A stretch of 64,000 nucleotides of DNA from CBDFJH01 sp965198095 (GCA_965198095.1 OZ240239.1:2914001-2978000); one strand, 5' to 3'; positions 26,395 through 36,154 are shown, numbered from the stretch's first letter. A program made the numbers and translations. The notes: generated from the sequence alone by a model not told the origin.

Positions 26395-28320
26395 ATGAGC
26401 AAATTCCATCAGATCTCCGACCATCTTTACACGTTCGAGGACACCTGCAACGTCTATGTCCTGACCGACGGAGACGCAGCCCTGTTGATCGACGCCGGAT
26501 CGGGCGCCGTTGTCGACCACCTCGGCGAGCTCGGCGTCTCGCGCGTGGAGTGGGTACTTCACACCCACCACCATCGCGACCAGTGCTGGGGAGATCCGAA
26601 GCTGATCGGGGGGGGCGCCTCCATTGCCGTGCCTCAGCACGAGCGGCACCTGTTCGAGCAGGCCGAGCTGTTCTGGCAAACGCGCCGGACCTTCGACAAC
26701 TACAACGATCGCAACACATTCTTCACGATCGGCAGAGACATTCCGGTGGCTGCCACCCTCGATGACTACAACGCCTTTGCGTGGAGGGGCCATCGGTTCT
26801 TCGTGCTCCCCGCCAAGGGCCACACGTTCGGTTCGGTCGCGCTTCTCGCCCAGATCGACGGCCGACTCGTTGCGTTCACGGGTGACCTGATGGGCCGGGG
26901 CGGCGTGCTCTATCAGCTTCACGCCATCGAGTACACCTACGGGGATATGATCGGCGCCCTGTTCACCCTTGAGTCGATCCAGGCGCTGAGGGACTGCCTG
27001 ACCGGCGGGATCGTGGCCGGACGGACCTTCACGAACGGTCCATCGAGCCCCTCCCCCCTGCTCCTGCCGGCCCACGGTGAGGTAATCGATAACCCGGTTG
27101 GCGACCTGAACCGACTGGAGCGAAACCTCACGCAGTTGGCGGCCCTCGGGCGCGGGATGCGCGTTGGCGGTCGAGACAGCGTGCCGGAGACGCTCTATCT
27201 GCCGGAGCCCAAATTCGTGCCGCTTTCGGACCACCTGCTCTGGGGCGGGGAATGGACCTGCTCTTTCTTCTACGTCCTGCTTTCCGACTCCGGAAAGGCC
27301 ATGTTCATCGACTACGGCCACGGGTCTCGTCCCCACATGCACACCTCTTCCGATCACGAGGGTCTGGAATCGATGCGGTTCGTCGAGCATCACCTGAAAC
27401 AGCTCAGAAGGGACTTCGGCGTCGAGACATTCGACCTGGTCGTGCCGACGCACATCCACGACGACCATACCTGCGGCATTCCCCACCTTCAGCGCCATTA
27501 CGGAACCCGTTGCTTTGCGCTCGAGCAGGTCGCCCGAGTCCTGGAAGATCCTGCAGCGTGGGCTTCAACCCCCTGCACGTTTCCCGTCCCGATACGGATC
27601 GACCGGAAGTTGAAGGATGGAGACCGGTTTGAATGGGAAGAATACCGGTTCGACATCCATTTCGCGCCGGGACAGACCGAATTTCATTCGATCATGGCCT
27701 CGCAGATCGACGGGCGCAAGGTCGCCTTCACGGGAGACAACTATTTCCTGCACGAAGTGATGTCAGCCGCGCAGATCCAGATGAAACCTTTTCAGACCAC
27801 CGTCCTTCGAAACAGCTTTCAGCTGGCCATGCACCGCCGTTGCGCCGAGGTCATGCGAAAGGTGGCGCCCGAGCTCATCTGTCCCGGACACAACGGCATC
27901 TTCGAATGCGACAAGAAATCGCTCGACACCTATGTTGATTTTATTCAGCGCAAAGAACGGCTGTTTCGAAACCTCGTCGCCGAGCCTGCAGACCCGTACA
28001 TCGACCTGTTCTGGGCCAGGATGCTGCCCTACGTCTCGTGGGCCAAGGCCGGCCAGACCGTCCAATACAACCTGCTCCTCCGCAACAATCTTGCGCGTCA
28101 GGCGACCTTCCAGGCACGGCTTCTCGCGCCAAACGGTTGGACCGCTTCCAGCGAATTCTCATCTGTCACGCTCGAGGCCGATGCCCGCGGACAGCTGGCC
28201 CTCGAAGCAACCGCGCCGGACGACCCCGATGGCATCCGGCGACTGATGACGGCGGAACTCTGTATCGACGGAAAGTCTCAAGGCCCCCTGGTCGAAGCGC
28301 TGGTGACGGTTTCACCCTGA
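26395..28320 (+). CDS. Tandem metallo-beta-lactamase-fold hydrolase with a C-terminal beta-sandwich
   Basis: A 641-residue protein with two MBL-fold units. In the first (about 1-260) the metal motif reads THHHRDQ (H58xH60xD62, with Gln63 in place of the last His), and GHTFGSVALL and FTGDLMGRGG follow. In the second (about 280-525) the motif is complete, THIHDDHTCG, with FTGDNYFL and CPGHNG. A C-terminal domain (about 545-641) resembles a NEW3-like beta-sandwich (GQTVQYNLLLRNNL). The second unit probably holds the active site. The substrate is unknown; lactone or phosphoester hydrolysis are possibilities. Confidence 0.88.
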   Translation: MSKFHQISDHLYTFEDTCNVYVLTDGDAALLIDAGSGAVVDHLGELGVSRVEWVLHTHHHRDQCWGDPKLIGGGASIAVPQHERHLFEQAELFWQTRRTFDNYNDRNTFFTIGRDIPVAATLDDYNAFAWRGHRFFVLPAKGHTFGSVALLAQIDGRLVAFTGDLMGRGGVLYQLHAIEYTYGDMIGALFTLESIQALRDCLTGGIVAGRTFTNGPSSPSPLLLPAHGEVIDNPVGDLNRLERNLTQLAALGRGMRVGGRDSVPETLYLPEPKFVPLSDHLLWGGEWTCSFFYVLLSDSGKAMFIDYGHGSRPHMHTSSDHEGLESMRFVEHHLKQLRRDFGVETFDLVVPTHIHDDHTCGIPHLQRHYGTRCFALEQVARVLEDPAAWASTPCTFPVPIRIDRKLKDGDRFEWEEYRFDIHFAPGQTEFHSIMASQIDGRKVAFTGDNYFLHEVMSAAQIQMKPFQTTVLRNSFQLAMHRRCAEVMRKVAPELICPGHNGIFECDKKSLDTYVDFIQRKERLFRNLVAEPADPYIDLFWARMLPYVSWAKAGQTVQYNLLLRNNLARQATFQARLLAPNGWTASSEFSSVTLEADARGQLALEATAPDDPDGIRRLMTAELCIDGKSQGPLVEALVTVSP

Positions 28321-28338
28321 GGATAAAGAACCCGCCCG

Positions 28339-29391
28339 ATGCTCACCAAGACGCCAGATGAGCTGCACCAGGTGATAAAGAGGACCCTCATCGCTGTCGG
28401 GACGCACGACCACGGCGCGGAGGTCGTTGCCGACGTCCTCGTCGGCTCGCACCTGGCCGGTCACGACTCACACGGGATCCAAAACCTGCCGCGCTACGTT
28501 CAGGAAGTCTTGGCCAGTGAGATCGTTACGGACGCGGACCCCGAGATCGTCAAAGAATCATCCGGCACGGCCCTCGTGCGGGGCAACTGGGCGTGGGGAC
28601 ACGTCACGGCCGAATTCGCCACCCGTGTCGGGGTCCGCAAGGCCCGGGAGAATGGCATCGCCCTGATCAGCTCGGTCGAGGTGAACCACATCGGTCGTCT
28701 CGGCCACTTCGTCGAGCAGGCAGCCGCCGAGGACGTGGTCGCATTGCTCGTCTCAGGCGGCAACGCAGAAGAACGACAGTCGGCCGCCCCTCACGGGGGC
28801 CGAAAGGCCGTTCTGTGCCCCAATCCGATTGCGATCGGCTTTCCAACCTCCGAGGTTTCACCCGTCGTCCTCGACATCGCGACGACCCAGGTGGCGTTCG
28901 GAAAAATTGCGCTGGCGAAGAGCAAGGGCGAAACGCTGCCGCCGGGCTGGATCATCGACAAGGACGGTCATCCGACGACGAATCCGGACGACATCGATAT
29001 CTGCAAACAAGAAGGCGCCTTGCTGCCTTTTGGTGGACACAAGGGGTTCGGATTCATGGTGGCCGTCGAGATCCTGGGCCGGATCCTTTCGGGCTCCGAT
29101 ACGTATGCAGACACGCCCCACGGCGGCACCTATTACCGTCACGCAGGCGTGAGTCTGATCGCGATCGACAGCGGCGTGTTCTCCTCCGCAGACGCATTTG
29201 CCGAACGCACCGCGGAACTCGTCCGTCGCATTCAGGCCGTCCCGCCCGCACCCGGATTCGATGGAGTGATGGCGCCCGGGGATTTCGAACATCGATCGCG
29301 AACGGATCGACTCGATTCGGGAATCCAGGTCCCCGAATCGACCTGGCACGATGTCGTCGAGGCCGCAGCGTCGGTCGGGGTCGAGCTCTAG
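28339..29391 (+). CDS. Ldh2/malate-L-lactate dehydrogenase family oxidoreductase
   Basis: A 350-residue NAD(P)-dependent 2-hydroxyacid dehydrogenase of the non-Rossmann Ldh2/MdhG family. Visible motifs are HDSHGIQNLPRYV near residue 37, the EVNHIGRLGHFVEQAA segment, and the cofactor motif GGHKGFGF. Members oxidise malate, sulfolactate, ureidoglycolate or related acids. It starts 18 bp after the MBL gene, so the two are probably co-transcribed. The adjacent oxygenase and hydrolase hint at a catabolic cassette for a small organic acid. Confidence 0.93.
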   Translation: MLTKTPDELHQVIKRTLIAVGTHDHGAEVVADVLVGSHLAGHDSHGIQNLPRYVQEVLASEIVTDADPEIVKESSGTALVRGNWAWGHVTAEFATRVGVRKARENGIALISSVEVNHIGRLGHFVEQAAAEDVVALLVSGGNAEERQSAAPHGGRKAVLCPNPIAIGFPTSEVSPVVLDIATTQVAFGKIALAKSKGETLPPGWIIDKDGHPTTNPDDIDICKQEGALLPFGGHKGFGFMVAVEILGRILSGSDTYADTPHGGTYYRHAGVSLIAIDSGVFSSADAFAERTAELVRRIQAVPPAPGFDGVMAPGDFEHRSRTDRLDSGIQVPESTWHDVVEAAASVGVEL

Positions 29392-29516
29392 CAAACGCAA
29401 ACCTGACGGGAGGGGGTGGACCGCGTCGAGTCGAGTGTCTACAGTTTTGTCTTTGGAGCCGTCGCTGCAGCGCCTCGAATCACCAATCTTCCGTTTTGCC
29501 GGTGCAGAAGAAACCG

Positions 29517-31148
29517 ATGTCAGACCTGATTCAAGTCTATGATTCAACGCTTCGGGACGGGTCCCAGGCAGAAGGCATTTCATTCTCAGTGGACGATAAG
29601 CTGATGATTGCCAAGCGTCTGGATGATCTGGGCGTGCACTATATCGAAGGTGGATGGCCGAACCCGACGAACCCAAAGGACCTCGAGTTCTACGACCTGG
29701 CGAAGGAATTGTCTTTGAAGCAGGCCAGAGTCGCTGCCTTCGGAAGCACCCGCCGCCCGAACCATCTGCCGGAAGAGGACGCCACCCTGAACACGCTGCT
29801 CAAAGCCGGCACGGAGGTCGTCACGATCTTCGGCAAGAGCTGGGAACTCCACGTGACCAAGACCTTGCGTACAAGTCTTTCGGAGAACCTGAAGGTCATC
29901 CAGGATTCCGTGGCTTATCTCGTGGACGAGGGCAGATCGGTCATTTACGACGCCGAGCACTTTTTCGACGGTTATAAGGCCGACTCCGGTTATGCCCTCG
30001 ACACGCTATTGGCGGCGCAGGAGGGAGGCGCTCGGATCCTGGTGCTGTGCGATACGAACGGCGGATCCCTGCCCTCTGAGCTCGGGGACATCATCGATCA
30101 GGTCAAGGAAAAGATCGAGCTGCCGTTCGGGATCCACACCCACAACGATTCAGGTATGGGCGTCGCCACTACGATCGCGGCCGTAGAGCGCGGCGCTGTG
30201 CAGGTGCAGGGCACTTTCAACGGCTACGGCGAACGATGCGGGAACGCCAATCTGTCCTCGATCCTTCCCAACCTGGAGTTGAAGCTCGGAAAGCGGTGCA
30301 TCGGCCCGGAGAATCTTTCGAAGCTGATGGACTTCTCGCGTTTTCTGAGTGAGGTGGCAAACGTCACCCACGACCACCGGCAGCCATTCGTGGGCGAGAG
30401 CGCCTTCGCACACAAAGGCGGGGTGCACGTCGACGCCACGATAAAGCACCTCGCCTCCTACGAGCACTGTGACCCTGAGATCGTAGGAAACCGCCGGCGG
30501 TTTCTGCTTTCAGAACAGTCGGGCGCAGCCACGGTCACGGCCAAGCTGGAGCACCTGATCCCGGGATTGGACAAACGTCACCCTGCTGTGCACAAGCTGC
30601 TCCTTCAGATTAAGGCGCTGGAGCACGAGGGGTATCTGTTTGAAGGGGCGGAGGCCTCCTTCGAGATGCTTGCCCGAAAGGCCCTCGGAGCCTATCGCGA
30701 CCCGTTTCGGTTGATCGGTTTTCGGACCATCAACCGAAAGACGCCGGAGGGAATGGAAGTAGAGGCTATCGTCAAAGTGAGAGTGGACGAAAAAGTCTAT
30801 CACACGGTGGCCGAAGGGGACGGACCGGTCAACGCACTCGACGCGGCCCTGAGACAGGCCCTGGAGGAAGTCTACCCGACCCTGAGGGAGGTCCACCTGG
30901 AAGACTACAAGGTTCGCGTCATTTCGAGTCAGGAAGGCACTGCCGCCAAAGTTCGGGTCCTCATCGAATCCTCGGACGGAAAGTCGGTCTGGAATACGGT
31001 CGGCGTTTCGGAAAACATTATCGAGGCCAGCTGGGTCGCCCTGGTCGACAGCTTGAGCTACAAGCTTTTCAAGGACGGCATCTTGACGTCGTCCGACGTT
31101 TCCAATGCCGAAGATAGCGTGACTCAAGAACGCGGTTGTGGTGTATGA
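29517..31148 (+). CDS. cimA: (R)-citramalate synthase
   Basis: A 543-residue enzyme of the LeuA/CimA family that condenses acetyl-CoA with pyruvate to citramalate, the first step of the threonine-independent isoleucine route. It has DSTLRDGSQAEGISFS (the GSQAEG form is typical of this citramalate synthase subgroup, versus EQTPG in LeuA), the metal site HTHNDSGMGVA, GERCGNANL, and a C-terminal LeuA-type regulatory domain (about 400-530). ATG 29517 is chosen; the frame is open far upstream but overlaps Ldh2. Its stop overlaps the next start (ATGA), suggesting coupled translation. Confidence 0.92.
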   Translation: MSDLIQVYDSTLRDGSQAEGISFSVDDKLMIAKRLDDLGVHYIEGGWPNPTNPKDLEFYDLAKELSLKQARVAAFGSTRRPNHLPEEDATLNTLLKAGTEVVTIFGKSWELHVTKTLRTSLSENLKVIQDSVAYLVDEGRSVIYDAEHFFDGYKADSGYALDTLLAAQEGGARILVLCDTNGGSLPSELGDIIDQVKEKIELPFGIHTHNDSGMGVATTIAAVERGAVQVQGTFNGYGERCGNANLSSILPNLELKLGKRCIGPENLSKLMDFSRFLSEVANVTHDHRQPFVGESAFAHKGGVHVDATIKHLASYEHCDPEIVGNRRRFLLSEQSGAATVTAKLEHLIPGLDKRHPAVHKLLLQIKALEHEGYLFEGAEASFEMLARKALGAYRDPFRLIGFRTINRKTPEGMEVEAIVKVRVDEKVYHTVAEGDGPVNALDAALRQALEEVYPTLREVHLEDYKVRVISSQEGTAAKVRVLIESSDGKSVWNTVGVSENIIEASWVALVDSLSYKLFKDGILTSSDVSNAEDSVTQERGCGV

Positions 31149-32317
31149 AAATCACATCTAGAAGAATCGAACGTCTGCCCCCCTACGTCTTCGAGAAGGT
31201 GAATACCTTGAAGATGGAGCTGAGGCGGCGAGGCGTCGACGTGATCGATCTGGGCATGGGGAATCCGGACCAGCCCACCCCCGCGCACATCGTGAAAAAG
31301 CTCAACGAGGTCTCTCAGGATGGCAAGGCCCACCGGTATGGCTCCTCCGCCGGTCTGCCTGCCCTTCGCAGGGCGATCTGCCGTCATTACAAGCGCCGAT
31401 ACGATGTGGACCTCGACCCGGAGACCGAAGCGATCGTGACCGTCGGTTCCAAGGAAGGGCTCTCCCATATCTGCCTCGCTCTGCTCGACCCCGGCGATCT
31501 CGCCGTCGTACCCAATCCGGCCTATCCGTTACATTTGTACGGCGTGGCCATCGCCAACGGAAACGTCCTCAGCCTGCCCCTCAGGCCGGAAAAGGGGTTC
31601 ATTCCCGAAATCCAAGTGATCGCACGTGCGCTCTGGCCGAAGCCGAAGATGATGATCTTCAACTTTCCCCACAACCCGACGACGGCCACCGTGGATATCT
31701 CCTTCTTCGAAGAGATCGTGGAATTCGCTCGCCGGCAGGAAATCGTCGTGGTTCACGACTTGGCCTATGCAGACATCGTTTTCGACGGCTACGAGGCCCC
31801 GAGCCTTCTGCAGGTGAAGGGGGCCAAGGAGGTTGGCGTCGAATTCTTTACCATGTCCAAGTCTTACAACATGGCCGGGTGGAGAGTCGGATTCTGCCTC
31901 GGGAACCGGTCCGTGATCAAAGCGCTTTCTGTCATCAAACAGTACTACGACTACGGCGTCTTCACGCCGATTCAAGTCGCAAGCATTGCCGCCCTGGACG
32001 GCCCCCAGGACTGCGTTACGCACGCGGCTGAAACCTACCGGCAGCGCAGGGATACGCTCGTAGAAGGCCTGAATCGAATCGGATGGCCCGTCCCGGTTCC
32101 CAAGGCGTCCATGTTCGTGTGGAGCCCCATTCCGGAGAAATACCGACACCTCGGGTCGATGAGATTTTCTCTCAAACTCATGGAAGAGGCTGAAGTCGCT
32201 GTCGCCCCGGGCATCGGATTCGGAGAACTGGGGGAGGGTTACGTCCGCATCTCTCTGATCGAAAACGAAGACCGGATTCGTCAAGCCGTCCGAAACATCA
32301 AACGTGCGTTGTTTTAG
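31145..32317 (+). CDS. Class I/II PLP aminotransferase (AlaC/DapL-like)
   Basis: A 390-residue fold-type I aminotransferase. It has LGMGNPDQPTP, the PLP contact NFPHNPTTAT, and the Schiff-base lysine in TMSKSYNMAGWRVGF, with the C-terminal Arg in EGYVRISLIEN. The closest families are alanine transaminase AlaC and LL-diaminopimelate aminotransferase. AlaC can transaminate pyruvate and branched-chain 2-oxoacids, which would suit its place after cimA. The ATG overlaps the cimA stop. Its exact substrate is not provable from sequence. Confidence 0.92.
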   Translation: MKITSRRIERLPPYVFEKVNTLKMELRRRGVDVIDLGMGNPDQPTPAHIVKKLNEVSQDGKAHRYGSSAGLPALRRAICRHYKRRYDVDLDPETEAIVTVGSKEGLSHICLALLDPGDLAVVPNPAYPLHLYGVAIANGNVLSLPLRPEKGFIPEIQVIARALWPKPKMMIFNFPHNPTTATVDISFFEEIVEFARRQEIVVVHDLAYADIVFDGYEAPSLLQVKGAKEVGVEFFTMSKSYNMAGWRVGFCLGNRSVIKALSVIKQYYDYGVFTPIQVASIAALDGPQDCVTHAAETYRQRRDTLVEGLNRIGWPVPVPKASMFVWSPIPEKYRHLGSMRFSLKLMEEAEVAVAPGIGFGELGEGYVRISLIENEDRIRQAVRNIKRALF

Positions 32318-32329
32318 GGAGAATGTCCT

Positions 32330-33517
32330 TTGGAGCTTGCAGAAGGATGTGTCGTCTCGCCCGTCGGGTTCAAGGCTGCAGGCGTTGCTTGCGGCCTCAA
32401 ACCTGAAGGCAGAGACCTCGCCCTGATCGTTTCGGATCGACCCGCCAGCGCCGCCGGAATGTTCACGACGAATCGGGTGACCGCCGCCCCCATACGCGTG
32501 AACAGGGCACATCTCCAGGATGGGCAGGCGCAGGCCATCGTAGCGAACAGCAAGAATGCCAATGCCTGTACGGGGGATCAGGGGCTTTTGGACGCCCGCA
32601 GGATGGCCCGTGCCTCTGCCGACGTCCTCGGCCTGACGCCTGAACGCGTGCTGGTCAATTCCACCGGCGTCATCGGGGTTCCGATGCCCATGCACAAGAT
32701 CGACTCGGGCCTTCCGGAGGCGGCGGCGCAGCTGCGGGATGACGGTTGGGAAGATGCGGCGGAAGCCATCATGACCACGGACACGACCCCGAAGATGGCC
32801 ACCCTTCAGATGGCGTGCGCAGGCCAAAGGCTCACGCTCTGCGGCATCGCCAAAGGGGCCGGGATGATCGCCCCCAACATGGCAACGATGCTCGCGTTTC
32901 TGGCGACAGACGCCACGCTCTCCTCCACGGACCTCCTGGCCGGCCTCCGTCGAGCCGTGGGCAAGTCCTTCAACTGCATCACTGTCGACGGAGATATGAG
33001 CACGAACGACACGGTGCTCATCCTGGCCAACGGCGCCGGAGAGAAACTCGCCGGCAAACAGCGCCAGGCCTTTCAACAGGGCCTGGACGCACTCTGCATC
33101 AGTCTCGCGAAGCAGATTGCGCGCGATGGCGAGGGGGCGACCAAACTGATCGCCGTCCGAGTCGTCGGCGCCCGGCGCGACGATGACGCCCGAAAGATCG
33201 GGCTCTCGGTCGCCAACTCCAGTCTCGTGAAAACGGCCGTCTTCGGGAACGATCCGAACTGGGGCCGAATCCTCTGCGCCGTCGGCTACGCCGGCGTTCC
33301 GATCGATGAGGGCTCGATCTCCGTCTCTGTGGCCGGAATCCCTATATTTGCGAGGGGCCAAGGTCTCCATTTCGACGACGGCGCGGCCGTGGACGCGCTC
33401 TCGAAACGTGAGGTGGAGATCCGGATCGACATCGGGCAGGGCGCCGAAAGCGCAGACATCTACACTTGCGACCTGACCTACGACTATGTCAGAATCAACG
33501 CGGAATACACGACCTGA
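32330..33517 (+). CDS. argJ: Glutamate N-acetyltransferase / amino-acid acetyltransferase
   Basis: A 395-residue ArgJ that recycles the acetyl group from N-acetylornithine to glutamate in arginine synthesis. The precursor self-cleaves before a Thr nucleophile; the site is seen as KGAGMIAPNMA185|T186MLAF. Other family segments are NSKNANACTG, VNSTGVIG, DTTPK and GNDPNWGR. The start is TTG 32330 after a GGGAG site. Other arginine genes are not in the window, so argJ sits in a mixed amino-acid cluster. Confidence 0.96.
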   Translation: MELAEGCVVSPVGFKAAGVACGLKPEGRDLALIVSDRPASAAGMFTTNRVTAAPIRVNRAHLQDGQAQAIVANSKNANACTGDQGLLDARRMARASADVLGLTPERVLVNSTGVIGVPMPMHKIDSGLPEAAAQLRDDGWEDAAEAIMTTDTTPKMATLQMACAGQRLTLCGIAKGAGMIAPNMATMLAFLATDATLSSTDLLAGLRRAVGKSFNCITVDGDMSTNDTVLILANGAGEKLAGKQRQAFQQGLDALCISLAKQIARDGEGATKLIAVRVVGARRDDDARKIGLSVANSSLVKTAVFGNDPNWGRILCAVGYAGVPIDEGSISVSVAGIPIFARGQGLHFDDGAAVDALSKREVEIRIDIGQGAESADIYTCDLTYDYVRINAEYTT

Positions 33518-33554
33518 ATCGTTCCTGCAACCTCATGACGGGAGGTTTTGGACA

Positions 33555-34784
33555 TTGAGCGCGCCTGAAAGCAAACCTACGAACTGGTTCGCCCGACGCG
33601 TCCTGGAAATCGAGGAATCGATCACAGTCGCGACCAGTGCAAGGGCCGAGCAGCTCGTGCGCGAGGGGATCGACATCGTCTCCTTGAGCGCGGGCGAACC
33701 TGACTTCGACACGCCCGTGCACATCAAGGAAGCCGCGGTCGAGGCCATCAAGGAAGGAAAGACCAAATACACGCAGCCGGCCAGCGGCATTCCGGAGCTC
33801 AAGGAAGCCATCTGCGACAAACTCAAACAGGACAACGGGCTCGCTTTCGATCCCCCTCAGATTGTCGTGGCCTGCGGCGCCAAGCAGATCATCTTCGATG
33901 CGATCATGACGCTGATCGATGATGGAGACGAAGCCATCATTCCGGCCCCCTACTGGGTGAGTTACGCGGATCAGGTCAAACTGTTCGGCGGGAATCCGGT
34001 CATCGTCAAAACCACCGCGGAGAACGGCTTCCGAATTTCCCCGGGTCAACTTCAGAACGCCGTTTCTCCAAAAACGAAATTTGTGCTCTTCAACAGCCCC
34101 AACAACCCCACGGGCGAGGTCTACACCCGGGACGAGCTTCGGGAACTGGCCGAAGTGATCGCTCGCGCCGGCATCTACGTGATTTCCGACGAGATCTACG
34201 AAAAGATCATCTACGACGACGCCAAGCACGTATCCATCCCGTCACTCGACCCTACGCTAGGTGATAGAGCTTTGATTGTAAACGGGTTTTCCAAAGCGTA
34301 CGCGATGACAGGATGGCGAGTCGGTTATGGGGCGGGACCTCCAGACCTGATGAAGTTGATCGCCAAGGTTCAGTCCCAGGAAACGACCAACACCTGTTCC
34401 ATCTCTCAGTACGCGGCCCTGAAGGCCCTTCGCCATTCTCAGACAAGTGTGGAAACGATGCGCCGGGCATTCCAGGAACGACGGGATGTGATCGTCGACG
34501 GTCTCAACCGGATCTCGGGCATCCGCTGTCGGAAACCTCAGGGCGCCTTCTATGTGTTTCCCGATGTCTCCGCACTCTACGGTCGGTCCGCCGGAAAGAG
34601 AGTGATTCGGAACGACGTCGACTTCTGCGATTTCCTGCTCAACCGGGCGCGAGTTGCCGGTGTGCCCGGAAGCGGGTTCGGCTCGGGTGCCAACATTCGA
34701 CTTTCTTACGCAACGTCTATGGGACGGATACGGGAGGCCCTGGAACGGATACGGGAGGCCGTCAGCCTGCTGACGTCCGCCTGA
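33555..34784 (+). CDS. aspC: Aspartate/prephenate-type aminotransferase (class I PLP)
   Basis: A 409-residue fold-type I aminotransferase of subgroup I-gamma. It shows SLSAGEPDFDTP, TQPASGIPELKEAI, the N-P-T-G motif (FNSPNNPTGEVY), the PLP lysine in VNGFSKAYAMTGWRVGYG, and the C-terminal Arg near ANIRLSYA. Family members make aspartate, and some also arogenate. The start is TTG 33555, with GGAGG 9 nt upstream; the frame opens earlier but overlaps argJ. It lies in a run with argJ and accA. Confidence 0.93.
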   Translation: MSAPESKPTNWFARRVLEIEESITVATSARAEQLVREGIDIVSLSAGEPDFDTPVHIKEAAVEAIKEGKTKYTQPASGIPELKEAICDKLKQDNGLAFDPPQIVVACGAKQIIFDAIMTLIDDGDEAIIPAPYWVSYADQVKLFGGNPVIVKTTAENGFRISPGQLQNAVSPKTKFVLFNSPNNPTGEVYTRDELRELAEVIARAGIYVISDEIYEKIIYDDAKHVSIPSLDPTLGDRALIVNGFSKAYAMTGWRVGYGAGPPDLMKLIAKVQSQETTNTCSISQYAALKALRHSQTSVETMRRAFQERRDVIVDGLNRISGIRCRKPQGAFYVFPDVSALYGRSAGKRVIRNDVDFCDFLLNRARVAGVPGSGFGSGANIRLSYATSMGRIREALERIREAVSLLTSA

Positions 34785-34821
34785 AGGTCCCAAACCCGTT
34801 TATGAAAGAAGGCCAGGACTC

Positions 34822-35781
34822 ATGAACAAGAACGCCTATCTCGAATTCGAGCGACCGATTGCCGAGCTGGAAGAGAAGATTGAAAAGATCAAGGCACAGG
34901 CGGCCGCCGAGAATCTGGATGTGCGAGCCGAGCTGGCCTCGATCGGGGCCAGGATTAAAACGGTCCGAAAAGAGATCCATTCGAACCTGACCAGGTGGCA
35001 GAAGTACCAGCTTTCCAAACACCCGCTTCGCCCACATACCCTCGATTACGTCGAACGCCTGTTGACCGATTTCGTGGAGCTGCACGGAGATCGGTCTTTC
35101 AGGGACGACCCAGCGATCATCGGGGGGTTCGGGCGAATCGACGGAGAGCCCATTCTCGTCGTGGGCCATCAGAAGGGCCGAAATACCAAGGAGAACCTTG
35201 AAAGAAACTTCGGCATGGCAAATCCTGAAGGATATCGTAAAGCACTGAGATTAATGAAATTATCTTCTAAGTTTTCACGCCCGATCCTTTGCCTGATCGA
35301 TACCCCCGGGGCCTACCCCGGACTGGGTTCGGAGGAACGCAGCGTATCCGAGGCGATTGCGCGAAACCTCTTTGAGATCTCCAGCCTGCCCACCCCGATC
35401 ATCGTTGTCATCATCGGCGAGGGCGCCAGTGGCGGCGCCATCGGGATCGGGATCGGAGATCGCATCCTCATGCTCGAGAACGCATGGTATTCCGTAATCA
35501 ATCCGGAGTCCTGTTCGCTCATCTTGTGGCGCAATCGAGACTATAAGGAAGAGGCGGCAGAAGCCATGAAGATCACTGCGCCCGATCTTCTGGAACTGGG
35601 GATCATCGACAAGGTCGTGCCCGAACCCTTCGGAGGCGCGCATCGCGACTACGGCGAAGCCGCTGGGTTTCTGAAACGCGCCATACTGGAAAGCCTGGAT
35701 GCGCTCAAACAGATCCCCGTAGACCAACTCGTTCGAATGCGGCGCGAAAAGTTCTACCGCATGGGACGATGGGAAGAGTGA
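34822..35781 (+). CDS. accA: Acetyl-CoA carboxylase carboxyltransferase subunit alpha
   Basis: A 319-residue AccA that with AccD moves CO2 from carboxybiotin to acetyl-CoA, the first step of fatty-acid synthesis. It has the N-terminal helix (LEFERPIAELEEKIEKIK), the HPLRPHTLDYVE segment, LHGDRSF, and the carboxyltransferase oxyanion region GEGASGGAIGIGIGD. Length is normal. AccB, AccC and AccD are not present here. The last gene of the cluster; a large gene-free region follows. Confidence 0.97.
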   Translation: MNKNAYLEFERPIAELEEKIEKIKAQAAAENLDVRAELASIGARIKTVRKEIHSNLTRWQKYQLSKHPLRPHTLDYVERLLTDFVELHGDRSFRDDPAIIGGFGRIDGEPILVVGHQKGRNTKENLERNFGMANPEGYRKALRLMKLSSKFSRPILCLIDTPGAYPGLGSEERSVSEAIARNLFEISSLPTPIIVVIIGEGASGGAIGIGIGDRILMLENAWYSVINPESCSLILWRNRDYKEEAAEAMKITAPDLLELGIIDKVVPEPFGGAHRDYGEAAGFLKRAILESLDALKQIPVDQLVRMRREKFYRMGRWEE

Positions 35782-36042
35782 CGCGTCTCGGCAAGCAAAA
35801 AACGGGCCACGCAAGACGTTCATCCTCTCGCCCAAGACAAGGATAAAGCCGCTTTACTCGACTAACCTATTGTGGGTCCGTCAAGTACTTCAAATCACAT
35901 TTTCACGAACTTTTTGAATTGCAGCGAAAGCCGATTTGCGTTCATTTTTCGAGCGAAAAAAAATCATGATATCGATTCGCTTAAGTTTCAAGACCTTATC
36001 TCGACAGGCCTCACCTCACGCGAAATTTGTCTCAAATAAGTC

Positions 36043-36071
36043 TTGACTCGATACAGTCGTGCATATATATT
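36043..36071 (+). promoter_or_regulatory. Strong sigma-70 promoter with no protein gene downstream
   Basis: TTGACT (36043-36048), 17 bp, TATATT (36066-36071). The predicted start is near 36078. The next plus-strand protein gene is over 3 kb away, so the promoter likely makes a non-coding RNA or an antisense transcript toward comEC. Confidence 0.65.
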
Positions 36072-36075
36072 CGGA

Positions 36076-36154
36076 CTGTTCCAAACGATCAGGATTCCAA
36101 ACAATAGGTTGTTGCATCCTATTGTACAACAGGCTTTTACGGATGTCATCCGTA
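36076..36154 (+). ncRNA. Two stacked hairpins at the 5' end of the orphan transcript (candidate ncRNA)
   Basis: CTGTT (36076-36080) pairs with AACAG (36128-36132) around an 8-bp perfect hairpin ACAATAGG / CCTATTGT (36101-36125, 9-nt loop). Right after comes a 7-bp hairpin TACGGAT-GTC-ATCCGTA (36138-36154). All lie just below the promoter at 36043. The composition is AT-richer than the flanking genes. No known RNA family is recognised. Confidence 0.45.

Noticed and set aside
28593..29516. Long upstream extension of the cimA frame
   Set aside because: It overlaps the Ldh2 gene, has no conserved sequence, and the family start is at 29517.
31529..33370. A 613-codon minus-strand frame opposite the AlaC-like and argJ genes
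   Set aside because: Composition is that of an antisense shadow, and the plus-strand proteins have clear motifs.
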